Source of the DNA: Candidatus Ventrousia excrementavium
GTDB taxonomy: Bacteria > Bacillota > Clostridia > Oscillospirales > Butyricicoccaceae
Reading direction: 5' to 3'
Assembly (NCBI GenBank): GCA_018714845.1
Contig: DVMR01000033.1
Span: 1-64,000, forward strand
DNA length: 64,000 bases
In this document: one piece after another, positions 17,550 through 26,988 of the stretch
Numbering within the stretch: the first letter of the stretch is position 1
How the letters are laid out: every line of letters starts with the position of its first letter
Notes under the pieces: generated by a model
What the model was told of the DNA's origin: nothing
Databases searched by the model: none
What the model saw: the letters and a program-made list of their open reading frames with translations, nothing else
Position numbers and translations under genes: made by a program

Positions 17550-18419
17550 ATGGCTGACCATAAACAGCCCAAAGGGCTGGGCAAGGGGCTGTCGGCCCTG
17601 TTCGGCGAAGATCCGGCGGATACCAGGCCAGTGACCGGGCTCAAGATTCGCGATATCGAGCCCAGTCCCAATCAGCCCCGACATGTCTTTGATGAGCAGG
17701 CGCTCAATGAACTGGCCGACAGTATCCGCCAAAACGGCGTCATCACCCCCATCACAGTGCGCCGGGATGGCGATATCTACCGCATCATTGCCGGTGAGCG
17801 TCGCTGGCGCGCGTCGCGTCTGGCCGGGCTGGACGAGATTCCGGCGCATATTCTCGACGTCGACGAGGCGACAGCCTATGCTCTGGCACTGATTGAAAAC
17901 CTGCAGCGCGAGGACCTCGACCCTATCGAAGAGGCTGAAGGCTACCGCACGCTGATGGAGCAGTATGATATGACGCAGGAGCAGGCGGCCGAGCGTGTCG
18001 GCAAGTCGCGCCCCGCGGTGGCCAACTCACTGCGGCTGTTGAATCTGCCCGCTCCCCTGCGCGACAAGGTGTCGCGCGGCCAGCTTTCAGCCGGTCACGG
18101 GCGCGCCCTCTTGTCGCTGGGGGACCCGGAACAGATGGAAAAGGCGGCGGAAAAGGTCGTTGCCCAGGGAATGTCGGTCCGCGAGACCGAAAAGCTGACA
18201 CAAAAGCTGCAAAAGCCCAAAAAAGCGGGCTCTCGGCCGTCATCTGACAACGCCATGTATATTGAGGACCTGCAGCGGCGCCTGTCAGCTCAGACCGGAT
18301 ATAAGGTCACCATTCAGCACGGCCCCAAAAAAGGGCGGCTGAGCATTGAATATTACGGCAACGACGGGCTCGAGGCGCTGTGCCAGGCCCTGCGGAGCCT
18401 GAAGCCCAATATGGAATAA
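17550..18419 (+). CDS. parB: Chromosome-partition protein ParB (Spo0J)
   Basis: CTP-gated DNA clamp that loads at parS and recruits ParA and SMC. The 289-residue protein begins with the ParA-stimulating arginine/lysine-poor variant [12 protein letters not shown] (8-19), then the CTP-binding GERRWRA (82-88) and [14 protein letters not shown], the helix-turn-helix around [19 protein letters not shown], and the C-terminal dimerisation domain. GGAGG precedes the ATG. The cognate parS is about 980 bases upstream. It is shadowed by the closely similar noc-like paralogue. Confidence 0.96.
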   Translation: MADHKQPKGLGKGLSALFGEDPADTRPVTGLKIRDIEPSPNQPRHVFDEQALNELADSIRQNGVITPITVRRDGDIYRIIAGERRWRASRLAGLDEIPAHILDVDEATAYALALIENLQREDLDPIEEAEGYRTLMEQYDMTQEQAAERVGKSRPAVANSLRLLNLPAPLRDKVSRGQLSAGHGRALLSLGDPEQMEKAAEKVVAQGMSVRETEKLTQKLQKPKKAGSRPSSDNAMYIEDLQRRLSAQTGYKVTIQHGPKKGRLSIEYYGNDGLEALCQALRSLKPNME

Positions 18420-18430
18420 GGAGATTGTGT

Positions 18431-19708
18431 ATGCTGGATATCAAGGTATTGCGCGAAGAAACGGCCTATGCCAAAGCACAGCTCGCAAAACGCGGGCGCA
18501 GCTATGACGAAGAGATTGACCGCGCCATTTCGCTGGACGAACAGCGCCGCAGCCTGATTAAAGAGAGCGAGACCATTAAGGCCGACCAGAACCGTATGTC
18601 CAAACGCATCCCCGAGATGAAGAAAAACGGCGAGGACACGACAGCCGCCATGGTAGAGATGAAGCTGCTGTCCGCCCGCACAAAAGAGCTGTCAGGCAAA
18701 TTGTCAGAGGTCGAGGCCGAGCTGCGGCAGGTCATGCTGGGCATTCCCTGTATTCCCGACGCCAGTGTGCCCGAGGGTAAGGACAGCGAGGACAATGTCG
18801 TTGTGCGCACCTGGGGCGAGCCGCGTCAGTTCGACTTCCCTGTTCAGGCGCACTGGGATATCGGCGCAAACCTGGGCATTATCGACGCTCCCCGTGCTGC
18901 AAAGGTGACGGGCGCGCGCTTTAATTTCATGGTTGGCGGCGGCGCCCGGCTCGAGCGCGCGTTTCTCAATTTCTGTCTGGACCAGAATGGAAAAGATGGG
19001 TTTAAGGAGCTGATGTGCCCCTTTATGGCCAACAGCGCCACCCTGACCGGCACGGGCCAGCTGCCCAAGTTTGCCGACCAGATGTTCAAAATTGAAGACA
19101 GTGACTATTACCTGATTTCGACCGGTGAAATCCCTGCCACCAATTTTTACAACGGCGAGATTCTCGAAGCCGAGCAGCTGCCCATTTATGTCACGACGAA
19201 TACCGCCTGCTTCCGCAGCGAGGCCGGAGCCGCCGGCCGCGACACCCGCGGCCTGATTCGTGTGCACCAGTTCCACAAGGTCGAGGTCGTCAAGTTCGTT
19301 TTGCCCGAAAATTCCATGGATGAGCTTGAAAGCCTGACCGCACATGCTGAAAGCCTGCTGCAGGCCCTCGGTCTCCCCTATCGCGTTGTCATCTGCTGCA
19401 CAGGCGACATGGGCGCCAATCAGGCCAAGCAGTATGACATCGAGGTCTGGATGCCCTCTTATGGCAAATATGTCGAGATTTCGTCCTGTTCGAATTATGT
19501 TGACTATCAGGCGCGGCGCGCCGGTATCCGCTTTAAGCGTGAGAAAGGCGGAAAGACCGAGTTTGTGCACACGCTCAACGGCTCCAGCCTGCCTGCTGAA
19601 CGCGCGGTCGCTGCGATTCTTGAGAATTATCAGAATGCCGACGGCACTGTGACCGTGCCCGAGGCCCTGCGGCCCTATATGGGCGGAACGGAGGTCATTT
19701 CTGAATGA
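18431..19708 (+). CDS. serS: Seryl-tRNA synthetase
   Basis: Class II synthetase charging tRNA-Ser. The ATG at 18431 behind AAGGAG gives 425 residues. The N-terminal long coiled-coil arm that grips the tRNA-Ser variable arm is visible as heptad-rich sequence to about residue 100, followed by class II motifs, including the [20 protein letters not shown] region (motif 2) and [19 protein letters not shown] (motif 3). It follows parB by 11 bases, and two tRNA-Ser genes lie 600 bases downstream, so the enzyme and its substrates are near neighbours. Confidence 0.96.
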   Translation: MLDIKVLREETAYAKAQLAKRGRSYDEEIDRAISLDEQRRSLIKESETIKADQNRMSKRIPEMKKNGEDTTAAMVEMKLLSARTKELSGKLSEVEAELRQVMLGIPCIPDASVPEGKDSEDNVVVRTWGEPRQFDFPVQAHWDIGANLGIIDAPRAAKVTGARFNFMVGGGARLERAFLNFCLDQNGKDGFKELMCPFMANSATLTGTGQLPKFADQMFKIEDSDYYLISTGEIPATNFYNGEILEAEQLPIYVTTNTACFRSEAGAAGRDTRGLIRVHQFHKVEVVKFVLPENSMDELESLTAHAESLLQALGLPYRVVICCTGDMGANQAKQYDIEVWMPSYGKYVEISSCSNYVDYQARRAGIRFKREKGGKTEFVHTLNGSSLPAERAVAAILENYQNADGTVTVPEALRPYMGGTEVISE

Positions 19709-20172
19709 ATATACAGCCCATCCGCCGTAAAGAACGGGCCTTAACCGAAGAAAAAGCCCTTGAAGTCATGCAAAATGCGTTGTTTGCAACCATTTCGTGC
19801 ATTGCGCCAGACGGACAGCCCTATGGCGTCACGGTGTCGCACGCTGTCGAAAACAGGACCATTTATTTTCACTGCGCCATGCAGGGGTTCAAAGTCGACT
19901 GCTTTGCTGCCCATCCTCAGGTCTGCGTTTCTGCCGTTGAGCAGGCGCAGACCAATGCCCCCAAACTGACCGTCAATTATCGTTCGGCAGTGGCATTTGG
20001 AACCGTCCGTGTGGCCGAGGGTGAAGAGGCGGCGCATGGGATGCGCGTGATCGGGCAGAAGTTCACGCCTGCGCATATGCCGGCGGTTGAGGACTGCATC
20101 GAAAAATCCATGGGCCGTACCCGCATTTATGCCATTGATATTGAGCGCATTACTGGCAAGGGAAATGCTTAA
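19705..20172 (+). CDS. Pyridoxamine 5'-phosphate oxidase-fold flavoprotein (NimA-like)
   Basis: Small flavin-binding split-barrel protein of the PPOX/NimA family, 155 residues. Members reduce diverse substrates, sometimes nitroimidazoles; the substrate here is unknown. The N-terminal [18 protein letters not shown] stretch, the [19 protein letters not shown] strands and the [13 protein letters not shown] segment fit the family. It overlaps the serS stop by ATGA, so it is translationally coupled to a housekeeping gene. A long 14-base-pair hairpin follows at 20214-20249. Confidence 0.8.
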   Translation: MNIQPIRRKERALTEEKALEVMQNALFATISCIAPDGQPYGVTVSHAVENRTIYFHCAMQGFKVDCFAAHPQVCVSAVEQAQTNAPKLTVNYRSAVAFGTVRVAEGEEAAHGMRVIGQKFTPAHMPAVEDCIEKSMGRTRIYAIDIERITGKGNA

Positions 20173-20213
20173 AAGTATATACTTACGACCTATATACTAA
20201 AAGTATTTTGCCA

Positions 20214-20249
20214 TTTCGGCACCGGATGCACAAAAATCCGGTGCCGGAA
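20214..20249 (+). terminator. Strong hairpin without a U-tract
   Basis: CGGCACCGGAT and its complement (extended by three pairs including one G-T) form a long stem with an 8-base loop between the PPOX gene and the tRNA promoter. The lack of a T run makes intrinsic termination uncertain. A 12-base palindrome AAGTATATACTT lies just upstream at 20173-20184. Confidence 0.4.
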
Positions 20250-20278
20250 GAGTATATAAGAAAAATCCGGAGATATTA

Positions 20279-20308
20279 TTGACATCTGCCCATCAGATAT
20301 GATAGAAT
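20279..20308 (+). promoter_or_regulatory. Promoter of the serine tRNA pair
   Basis: Perfect TTGACA (20279-20284), 18-base spacer, TAGAAT (20303-20308), 26 bases before the first tRNA. Confidence 0.75.
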
Positions 20309-20334
20309 AAACAAGCTAGCCTGAGCCAAATCGT

Positions 20335-20423
20335 GGAGAGATGGTCGAGTTGGTTTAAGGCACCGGTCTTGAAAACCGGCGATGTGCAAGCATCCGTGGG
20401 TTCGAATCCCACTCTCTCCGCCA
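20335..20423 (+). tRNA. tRNA-Ser (anticodon TGA)
   Basis: Acceptor stem GGAGAGA/TCTCTCC with discriminator G and encoded CCA. The anticodon loop CTTGAAA gives TGA, reading UCA-type serine codons. A long variable arm, as class II tRNA-Ser requires, and the TTCGAATCC T loop are present. Confidence 0.96.
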
Positions 20424-20437
20424 ATTTTATATTCTAT

Positions 20438-20527
20438 GGAGAAATACCCAAGTGGTGAAGGGGCTCCCCTGCTAAGGGAGTAGGGCGCGAAAGTGTCGCG
20501 AGGGTTCAAATCCCTCTTTCTCCGCCA
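20438..20527 (+). tRNA. tRNA-Ser (anticodon GCT)
   Basis: Acceptor stem GGAGAAA/TTTCTCC with discriminator G and encoded CCA. The loop CTGCTAA gives GCT, reading AGC/AGU. Long variable arm GTAGGGCGCGAAAGTGTC-type. It is 14 bases after the first tRNA and shares its promoter. Confidence 0.96.
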
Positions 20528-20562
20528 CAAAAAGCCTGTGACTGATGTCACAGGCTTTTTGC
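20528..20562 (+). terminator. Terminator of the tRNA-Ser pair
   Basis: AAAAAGCCTGTGAC / GTCACAGGCTTTTT perfect stem with a 4-base loop and T-run. Confidence 0.92.
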
Positions 20563-20732
20563 TGTTTTTTACGAAAAGCTTGGATGCCTTTATACTGCTT
20601 TGTTCCATCGCTGCAAGAAGGATCGGGTACCACAGTCAGCACCGCTGGAAAGTCAACAGGAACTGTGATATACTTGATAAAAATACAGCTACAAAATACA
20701 AAACATCCGATTAAAAACCGGGAGGTCTTTGT

Positions 20733-20903
20733 ATGAAACGCATAGTATCTTCCCTGCTTATTTGCTGCCTGCTGGCAGCGATGGCCGGGCCTGTTTCGGC
20801 GTATGACTCGTCCGGGATTACCCTGCTGCCGGAAAATCTCTCTCATGTTACATATCTCGGCTGCGGCTTGTACAGTTTCCGGCGGCACATTGTGTCTGGC
20901 TAA
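20733..20903 (+). CDS. Short exported peptide or broken gene start
   Basis: A 56-residue open frame with GGAGG 9 bases before the ATG and a clear signal peptide (MKRIVSSLLICCLLAAMAG..., cleavage near PVSA). The mature part is only about 33 residues. In the next reading frame, from about 20868, sequence reading CTVSGGTLCLAKDTGTL continues to a stop at 20922, which looks more like a continued domain than noise. It may therefore be the 5' piece of a truncated and frameshifted exported protein rather than a complete peptide. Several neighbours are also interrupted. Confidence 0.45.
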   Translation: MKRIVSSLLICCLLAAMAGPVSAYDSSGITLLPENLSHVTYLGCGLYSFRRHIVSG

Positions 20904-20987
20904 AGACACTGGTACGCTGTAAAAGTGCTAAAAATATGAAACTGCCGGAGCAAAAAACGACAGGATGTCCGGAAGGGGGCAAGGTCC

Positions 20988-21938
20988 ATGAAAGGCATGA
21001 TTTCCATTTTGCTTGTTCTGTGGCTGGCCGTCTGTGGCGGAGATGCCGCGTGCTGCGAGGCCTTTGGCATCCGCCCGCTTGACGAAAGCGCGGGGCAGTT
21101 TTTGTTTGTCCCCCTCGGTTCGGCGTGTGGCAGCGTCAAGGACCGCGAGACAGCCACGCTGTCAGCCGCCCCGTTCACCGCCGGGAATGTGTCTGACGGC
21201 AGCGCCGTAGTGTACTTCCCTCTTTTTGACGTGGCGGATATTTTCGGCTTTACCGTCATGGATCTCAGCAGCGGCCGGTACCGTGTTGTCAGCAGTTGCC
21301 TGTCTGACGGCGGCCTGACGGTCCGTGACCTCACCCTGAGCGTGGGCAGCGTACAGATAAGGGACAATCAGACGGATAAAGTCCTGACCGTTGCAGACGC
21401 AATGGGCCGGACGGCTGAACCTGTTGTGCAGGACGGTATTTTATTCGTTCCTGACTTTTATTTGGAGTTGCTTCCCTCTGTCATTTCAGCCGGAATCATG
21501 ACGCCGTCGCAGATGGCCTATGTTTACAGCTATAATGACGGACGTATGATGGCCGGGTTCCGACTTGAGGACGATTATTTTCAGCTTTCTCCGGAGCAGA
21601 CGCAGGACATGGAAGTCATCAAAACAGAGGTCGTTGTGCAGCCGGATGAAAACGGCGATTACGGCCTGACTGAAACCTAGTATTCCAACGACGATGTTGC
21701 ACTCGGCGTCCGAACAGGATACTATACTTATGAACAGGCCTCAACCATCCACTGCATTACCCTGCTGACCGACCGGTATCAGACGCCGCGGGGCCTGCGC
21801 GTCGGCGACCCGGTTGAAATGTGTCTGAGCCTTTATGGGGACCTGCCGAATGACAGCGGGCAGATTGAGGCCGGTGTTTTGGAGCTGACGCAGGAAAACG
21901 GCATCATCACCAGCATCACGCTGCGCGTCGGGACGTAA
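20988..21938 (+). pseudogene. Exported protein of unknown function with an in-frame amber stop
   Basis: I do not recognise the family. A signal peptide (MKGMISILLVLWLAVCGGDA) is followed by 210 residues to a TAG at 21678-21680. The same frame then stays open for 85 more codons to a TAA at 21936, directly before the ribosome binding site of the next gene. The downstream part has normal codon use (YSNDDVALGVRTGYYTYEQA begins it). The simplest reading is a 316-codon gene broken by one nonsense change. A stretch VQDGILFVPDFYLELL near 150 recalls copper-amine-oxidase-like stalk domains. TAG ends several intact genes nearby, so general recoding is unlikely. Confidence 0.7.
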
Positions 21939-21953
21939 AAGGGGGGATTTGCA

Positions 21954-23270
21954 ATGAAATTCAGAGCACTATGGCTGTTGCTTTGCATATTTTTGCTTAC
22001 CGGCTGTCAGACAAAAGAGCCGGCCGATACGGATGCCGGGCATCTTTCGCCGCCGCCCGATGCTGCTGCCGATTCTTCTGCAGGAAATCCGCCGCAAAAC
22101 GGGGCAGGCGGATTGTCATCTGGCCAGGCCGACAACGATATCCCGCTTGACGAACAGAAGGCCGAAATCAAACCACCCCCGGATGGAATCGAATGGCAGG
22201 ACCCACTCGTGCAGTTTATCCTGACGGCGTCACTGCTCCCCGATGAATATCAGCAGTTTTGCGAAGAAAACCTCGACCTCGCGGGGCGCGCCAACTATAC
22301 GGACGGGGATTTTTATGCCCGTGCACTCGCCTGGGAGCAGTATATGGCTGCGCACGACCTGCAAGTGCCGGAAGAGCGGCTTCACCAGGTTTTTCACTTC
22401 GAGACGTGGCTGCATTCATCTGATTCAACAGTCATTGAACTGTATCTGCACGACCCCGAAAAGGGGGACATCCGTGTCATGCCGCCGGGCGCCGCGCCGA
22501 CCGTTCAGATTAGCTCGCTCGACGACCTGCGGCACCTGCCCAATCTCGAGGTTGTGCGCGTTGCCTACAACACATTTGTGCGAAATATCCGCACGCTGAA
22601 AGACTTGCAGCATCTGACAACATTGTCCATCGGGACGGGTTATGAATTTTACGCCGATGAGCTGGAGAATTTTCCCGCCCTGCGCGATTTGCAGGTTGTC
22701 GGGCGATGGGCCCCCATTGAGGAGCGCCAGCTGATTGAAATCGGCAAGGCGGTTCATTTGGAGCGGCTGTCACTGTCGGGCGTCAATGCAGCCGACCTTT
22801 CGGCGCTGGCGGGACTTAAAAACCTGAAAGAGCTGTCCATTTCATCGAGTAATATTGCCGACTGGAGCGCGCTTGCGCAGCTTCCCCAGCTGGAATCACT
22901 GTCAATCAGCGCGTCAGTCCACAACCTGACAGAGCTGGATGTGCTTGCGCAGCTGCCGGGTTTGACGTCGCTTTCGCTGGAGAGCAACTATATCTCAGAC
23001 CTTTCCCCGCTTTCCGGTCTGACCGGACTCAAAACACTCAATCTGTGGCAGAACTGTATTTCCGACCTCTCGCCGCTCCAGTCGCTGACCGGATTGGAAG
23101 TGCTTGACCTGAGCGAAAACCGCATACGGGATGTATCGCCGCTGGCACCTCTGCTTCGACAGCTGGATGAGCTTGACGTATCCTATAACGAAATCGAGGA
23201 CCTGTCCCCGCTCGGCCAGTTTGCACAGGATGGTTTAAGCGTTGCCGGCAACCCCGGAGCGGAAAGCTGA
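21954..23270 (+). CDS. Leucine-rich-repeat lipoprotein
   Basis: Predicted surface lipoprotein of 438 residues. The N-terminal signal ends in the lipobox LLTGC (14-18). A low-complexity Ala/Pro/Gly linker runs to about 65. The middle has no recognisable motif. From about 185 to 430 there are internalin-type leucine-rich repeats of about 21-23 residues (for example LTSLSLESNYISDLSPLSGL), the last four of which are very regular. Such proteins usually bind other proteins or polymers; the ligand is unknown. The ATG at 21954 follows a GGGGGG-rich ribosome binding site right after the interrupted upstream gene. Confidence 0.85.
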   Translation: MKFRALWLLLCIFLLTGCQTKEPADTDAGHLSPPPDAAADSSAGNPPQNGAGGLSSGQADNDIPLDEQKAEIKPPPDGIEWQDPLVQFILTASLLPDEYQQFCEENLDLAGRANYTDGDFYARALAWEQYMAAHDLQVPEERLHQVFHFETWLHSSDSTVIELYLHDPEKGDIRVMPPGAAPTVQISSLDDLRHLPNLEVVRVAYNTFVRNIRTLKDLQHLTTLSIGTGYEFYADELENFPALRDLQVVGRWAPIEERQLIEIGKAVHLERLSLSGVNAADLSALAGLKNLKELSISSSNIADWSALAQLPQLESLSISASVHNLTELDVLAQLPGLTSLSLESNYISDLSPLSGLTGLKTLNLWQNCISDLSPLQSLTGLEVLDLSENRIRDVSPLAPLLRQLDELDVSYNEIEDLSPLGQFAQDGLSVAGNPGAES

Positions 23271-23343
23271 CGCCGGGCTCATTTGCCGCACAGTCCTTCC
23301 GTGGGGTAAGCCTGAAAAGTGAATCACACAAGGAGGTCATTTT

Positions 23344-23994
23344 ATGAAAGACCGCGCTGCTCTGCTTTTGGCATTTTCCGCGTTTTTTCTGCTGCTGGGA
23401 CTTGCATGTGTAAACCAACTTTGGCAAAAGACCCTGTGGGTTGCAATGGGCTTTGTATTGCTGGTCATTGGCATTGTTTTTGTCGTGCTTTGCCGCAGAG
23501 GCAAATGGCATTGGCTGGCCGCGGGCGGGCTCTTGCTGGGGTACGGATTGTATCTGGGACTGGGATTTCGGTCGGCTGATTTGGGCAGCTTTTTCCCCGA
23601 TGGCTGCACTGTCGAGAGCGTCGACATCATCTCTGCTGCGACGAGCGAACGGATTCTCTGGACGCCCGGCGGCGGTGAACCGGCGCTGTCCGAGCAAAAC
23701 GGCCGGCTGTTTATAGACGGCGGAAGCGCGGATGGAATGGCACAGCGGGCAGAAGAACTTGTTATCTGCAATTACTGGCGGCCCGGCGCCGTCGAAAGCA
23801 CAAAAGTTTCCGAGATTTCAGTTTATTTTACGGGCGGCGACGTATCCGGGCGGTTGTCGCTGTACCAGAACGGCGGTGCAGAATACAGTATTTCAGCGCC
23901 GCGGGCGGATGGAAGCCGCCAGTGGAACAGGGGGCTGATTTTCGGGGATTTGACTGACCTTCTGCCGGATGATGTGGCCGATTTGCTGCCGTGA
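23344..23994 (+). CDS. Membrane-anchored protein of unknown function
   Basis: 216 residues, family not recognised. Three hydrophobic segments lie in the first 75 residues (LLLAFSAFFLLLGLACV, LWVAMGFVLLVIGIVFVV, WLAAGGLLLGYGLYLGLG), followed by a soluble domain of about 140 residues that should face outside. AAGGAGG lies 7 bases before the ATG. It follows the LRR lipoprotein by 73 bases in the same direction and ends at a bidirectional terminator. Confidence 0.75.
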   Translation: MKDRAALLLAFSAFFLLLGLACVNQLWQKTLWVAMGFVLLVIGIVFVVLCRRGKWHWLAAGGLLLGYGLYLGLGFRSADLGSFFPDGCTVESVDIISAATSERILWTPGGGEPALSEQNGRLFIDGGSADGMAQRAEELVICNYWRPGAVESTKVSEISVYFTGGDVSGRLSLYQNGGAEYSISAPRADGSRQWNRGLIFGDLTDLLPDDVADLLP

Positions 23995-24032
23995 AAAAAG
24001 CCCGGGGCCCGATACAGGGGTCCCGGACTTTT
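23995..24032. terminator. Bidirectional terminator
   Basis: GCCCGGGGCCC / GGGTCCCGGAC-type stem with six T when read on minus and four T when read on plus, between two convergent genes. Confidence 0.8.
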
Positions 24033-24045
24033 ACAGGTCCGCATT

Positions 24046-24519
24046 TTACAAGCAGCTGTTAAACTGCTCCCGGAAAAGGTCTGCATCAATAGCGCTATCA
24101 GACCTGTACGCATGGTGGACGGTATAGCCCGCAGTATCCTTGTCCCAGACGGCAAAGTGGTTGTCATCCAGCAGGTACACAGACAGACTGCCGCCGGGAA
24201 AGTCCAGAAAAATAATTTGGTCTGACACAACACTGGCGACTGAGCTTTGCGGAAAAACCGACGAGACGTTGAGGGACAGAAGATAGTCCAGTACAGGCGC
24301 ATAGTCTTCCGGACTTTTGGCTGTGAACTCTCCTTCGCCGCGGAAGAGAACCTGCACGCTATAGATATCCTGCACATCCACACCAAAGGCCTGCAGCACA
24401 GATTCTTCAAAGGGGCCGCTCCGCCGCTGGAAAAATTCAATGGTCACAGGCAGAAATTTTGCAGCTGCCAGCAGTGCCAGCACGCCCGCCGCAATCAGGA
24501 CTTTACTTTTTCGGCTCAT
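24046..24519 (-). CDS. Small single-pass exported protein, paralogue 1
   Basis: 157 residues, unknown family. An N-terminal hydrophobic segment (VLIAAGVLALLAAAKFLPV) anchors or exports it; the rest is a compact alpha/beta domain with IYSVQVLF, LDYLLSLNVSSVF and GGSLSVYLLDDNHFAVW. The same order of features appears in the two genes upstream on this strand, which suggests a tandem family. AAAGGTGG precedes the ATG. Last gene of a three-gene minus-strand unit ending at the 24.0 kb terminator. Confidence 0.7.
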   Translation of the reverse strand: MSRKSKVLIAAGVLALLAAAKFLPVTIEFFQRRSGPFEESVLQAFGVDVQDIYSVQVLFRGEGEFTAKSPEDYAPVLDYLLSLNVSSVFPQSSVASVVSDQIIFLDFPGGSLSVYLLDDNHFAVWDKDTAGYTVHHAYRSDSAIDADLFREQFNSCL

Positions 24520-24537
24520 CCAATCCCACCTTTCAAA

Positions 24538-25041
24538 TCACGAAACCTGCTCAGCTTCCGCCAATTTTTCGAAAATCCATGAAAGATCCCCATCGACGAC
24601 CTGGTACAAGGTAGACTCATCCAGTGAATCATAGTACCGCCGAATATATCCGCCCTCTTCAAACACATTCATATTGATTTCGAATTCTTCAGCAATCATA
24701 CACACATCGACAAAATACCCGGGGGTATCGGTGTTTTCCTGCGGTATAACGGTTTCCAGCTCAAGTGCGGCCAACCGGGAAAATGCTTCTTCAAAGTCCT
24801 GGTTTTCCAATGGCACGCGAATAACGGCACGCCGTCCATTTCGGCGTCCCAGTGTGCGGAGCTCAATTTCAGAAAAGGCCCCGGACGGGGCGCCATTTAA
24901 TATCAAGTCGGCAAAAGAGCCTTTTTGATAATTTCAGGTGCTTGTAATATAGTCAGCGGTCAATGGCCAGGTCGAAATTTCAAACAACAGATGCAGGATA
25001 AAAGCTCCCGCTATGATGATATTTCGTTTCCATCTTTGCAT
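24538..25041 (-). pseudogene. Small single-pass exported protein, paralogue 2, interrupted by an in-frame opal stop
   Basis: Starting at the ATG at 25041, which has an AAGGGAAGG ribosome binding site, the frame encodes a signal or anchor segment (RNIIIAGAFILHLLFEI) and reaches TGA at codon 36 (24936-24934). It then stays open for 131 more codons to 24538. Total length would be 167 residues, between the 157 and 170 of its neighbours, and the C-terminal part (FVDVCMIAEEFEINMNVFEEGG) fits the same pattern. The downstream part alone would have to start from a TTG at 24906 without a good ribosome binding site. A nonsense mutation in a real gene is the likeliest explanation. Confidence 0.7.
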
Positions 25042-25101
25042 AACTGTCCTTCCCTTCCTGGCAGCTGCTACAGGACTTGTCGATGAAGAGAACAGTACGT
25101 C

Positions 25102-25614
25102 CTATGCCCAAAATGAAAAAGATGATTCTGTCTGTGACCGGTCTGATGCCCACAGGCTGTTCAGCGCATAAAGATTTGTTTCACTGTCCAACCGATATAA
25201 AATATCCAGATCGCTGTATGTATTGTGCACAGAGATCGTCCCGTCTTCATACAGGTACAGATAGATGCTGGCACCAAAGAAAATCCTGTAGCTGCTTTGT
25301 GCATCTGACAGAGATAAAGAGGATGGCTGCTGATAAACCTTTTGCATCCGGATTGACAGCAGGGCGTCAAGCGCCCTGTCAAATCCAGAGTCTTTGTAGG
25401 TGAGCGATTTTTCTTCTGCAGGACTCCACCCGTCAGGGTCATAGAAAACCTGTGTATAAGTCATGTCTGGCGGCAGCTGCCCGTCCTGAGACAGAATTTC
25501 TCCCAGAGTTCCATCCGGGCATGCAAGGTACGCGATAACATGAGGTACTTGCAGCAGCAAAACAAAGAGAATCATAATTCCGGCTGCGGTAATGACCTTT
25601 TTTTCGGTACTCAT
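25102..25614 (-). CDS. Small single-pass exported protein, paralogue 3
   Basis: 170 residues, unknown family. N-terminal anchor VITAAGIMILFVLLLQVPHVIA, then YTQVFYDPDG, LDALLSIRMQKVYQQPSS and IYLYLYEDGTISVHNTYSD, which line up in order with segments of the gene at 24046. AAGGGGAG precedes the ATG at 25614. It is first in the unit and has a well-formed promoter. Role unknown; small lipid-anchored or single-pass proteins in tandem can be immunity-like, but nothing here shows that. Confidence 0.72.
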   Translation of the reverse strand: MSTEKKVITAAGIMILFVLLLQVPHVIAYLACPDGTLGEILSQDGQLPPDMTYTQVFYDPDGWSPAEEKSLTYKDSGFDRALDALLSIRMQKVYQQPSSLSLSDAQSSYRIFFGASIYLYLYEDGTISVHNTYSDLDILYRLDSETNLYALNSLWASDRSQTESSFSFWA

Positions 25615-25683
25615 CCCGTTCTCCCCTTTTCAGAAAAAATCCTAACAGGGTCTGTCGAAACAGTTGTACATATCCGCAATTTT

Positions 25684-25712
25684 ATGATAACATGTAATGC
25701 GTAAATTGTAAA
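25684..25712 (-). promoter_or_regulatory. Promoter of the three small exported protein genes
   Basis: On the minus strand TTTACA (25712-25707), 17 bases, TATCAT (25689-25684), about 70 bases upstream of the ATG at 25614. Confidence 0.6.
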
Positions 25713-25753
25713 TATTGACGAATGCCGCACAAATGAAAAAGGAGTGTGACGCT

Positions 25754-26948
25754 ATGATACAGCGAGTTTTCGGAACCCTTCTGTTCCTGACCCTTTGCAT
25801 GGGGCCCTCTGCTGCTGTGCCTGATATGGATGAACCCTACGCAGGGATTCTCGATATGGCTGAGCGACGGACGACCTTCGCCGTCACGGATGACGGGGCG
25901 GTTTATTCGGCCAGCTGGGGCGATTTCGGCCCGTCTCTTGCCCTGGACCCGGCGGATGCGGAGCGCGAAGATTTTGTATTGGCCATGGAGCTGCGCGACC
26001 CGAAAAAGCTTCGCCTTAAAAGCTGGGCCGGGTTTTGCCATCGACCAGAACGATACCCTGTGGGGCTGGGGCTCTTCGCTCAGCGGGACGCTGGGGATTG
26101 GACTGACAGAAGGCGGTTCTGATGAACCCGTCCGCATACTGGATGAGGTAAGTGATGTTCGCCAGAGTACAGAGCTGACGTTGGCCTTGCGGACTGACGA
26201 CAGCCTGTGGGTCTGGGGCGGCACATGGAGCACCCGGCCGGTAAAGGTCATGGACGACGTGGCGGCCATTTCGGACGGCGGTCTTGTTTTGACGCAATCC
26301 GGCGAAGTCTGGGCGTGCTGGTTCACCAGGACGCTGCCTGAGCAGGCAGTCAGCCCGGATATTTTTGAGCGCTATGTGCCAGTGGTGACAGCTGACCAGA
26401 TCATCATTTCTGATGAAGGTCAGTTCGAAATGGAACAGGCGTGGCCCGACCGCATCCCGGAAAACATGTATCTGGTGCTCGAGCGGAAGCTGAGCGGCAG
26501 TGTCAAGGTGGATGGCTAGTTTGCCTTCGATGTTTTCGGCGGCGTGTGGCTGATTGACGCCAGCACGGCGGATTCCCACGCCGTCCGGCTGTGCGCAGAT
26601 GGAAAGCAGGCCGATATTCAGAGCATTGCCATGGAACGCTGCGCCCTTGTCCTCGGGCAGGACGGAGTCCTGCGGAGGTTTGGGCTTGACGGCTCGGGCG
26701 GTCAGACGGTAGCGGAGAATGTCGCACAAATCGTGCGCGGGACCCGCCGCGCCACTTATATTGACAACGAAGGGCAGCTGTGGCGCATCGGCGGCGGCAC
26801 CGCTTCCCTGCTTGGCAGCAACGTGCTTTTTGCTGTCGGCTGTACCGATGACTTTGTTGCGTACATTAAATCTGACAAAACACTGTGGCTGGCCAAAGAT
26901 GCTGGCGTGCCGCAGAAAGTGCTGGAAAATATGAAGCTCTCTGAATAG
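25754..26948 (+). pseudogene. RCC1-like repeat exported protein, broken by a frameshift and an amber stop
   Basis: The ATG at 25754 (AAAAAGGAG upstream) starts a signal peptide and a repeat domain in one frame up to about 26030; the sequence then continues in the next frame with GFAIDQNDTLWGWG, a typical RCC1/beta-propeller repeat start. One extra base in the CGGGTTTT run at 26029-26036 would explain it. The second frame meets TAG at 26517-26519 and remains open beyond it to a TAG at 26946, directly before a terminator. Restored length is about 397 residues, close to the 383 of the convergent paralogue. Two independent lesions make a pseudogene the best call. Confidence 0.75.
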
Positions 26949-26950
26949 CG

Positions 26951-26988
26951 CAAACTCCCGCCGGCAGTCTTGCCGGCGGGAGTTTTGC
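26951..26988. terminator. Bidirectional terminator between the two RCC1-like genes
   Basis: Perfect 15-base-pair stem AAACTCCCGCCGGCA / TGCCGGCGGGAGTTT with a 4-base loop (26952-26985). Confidence 0.88.
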
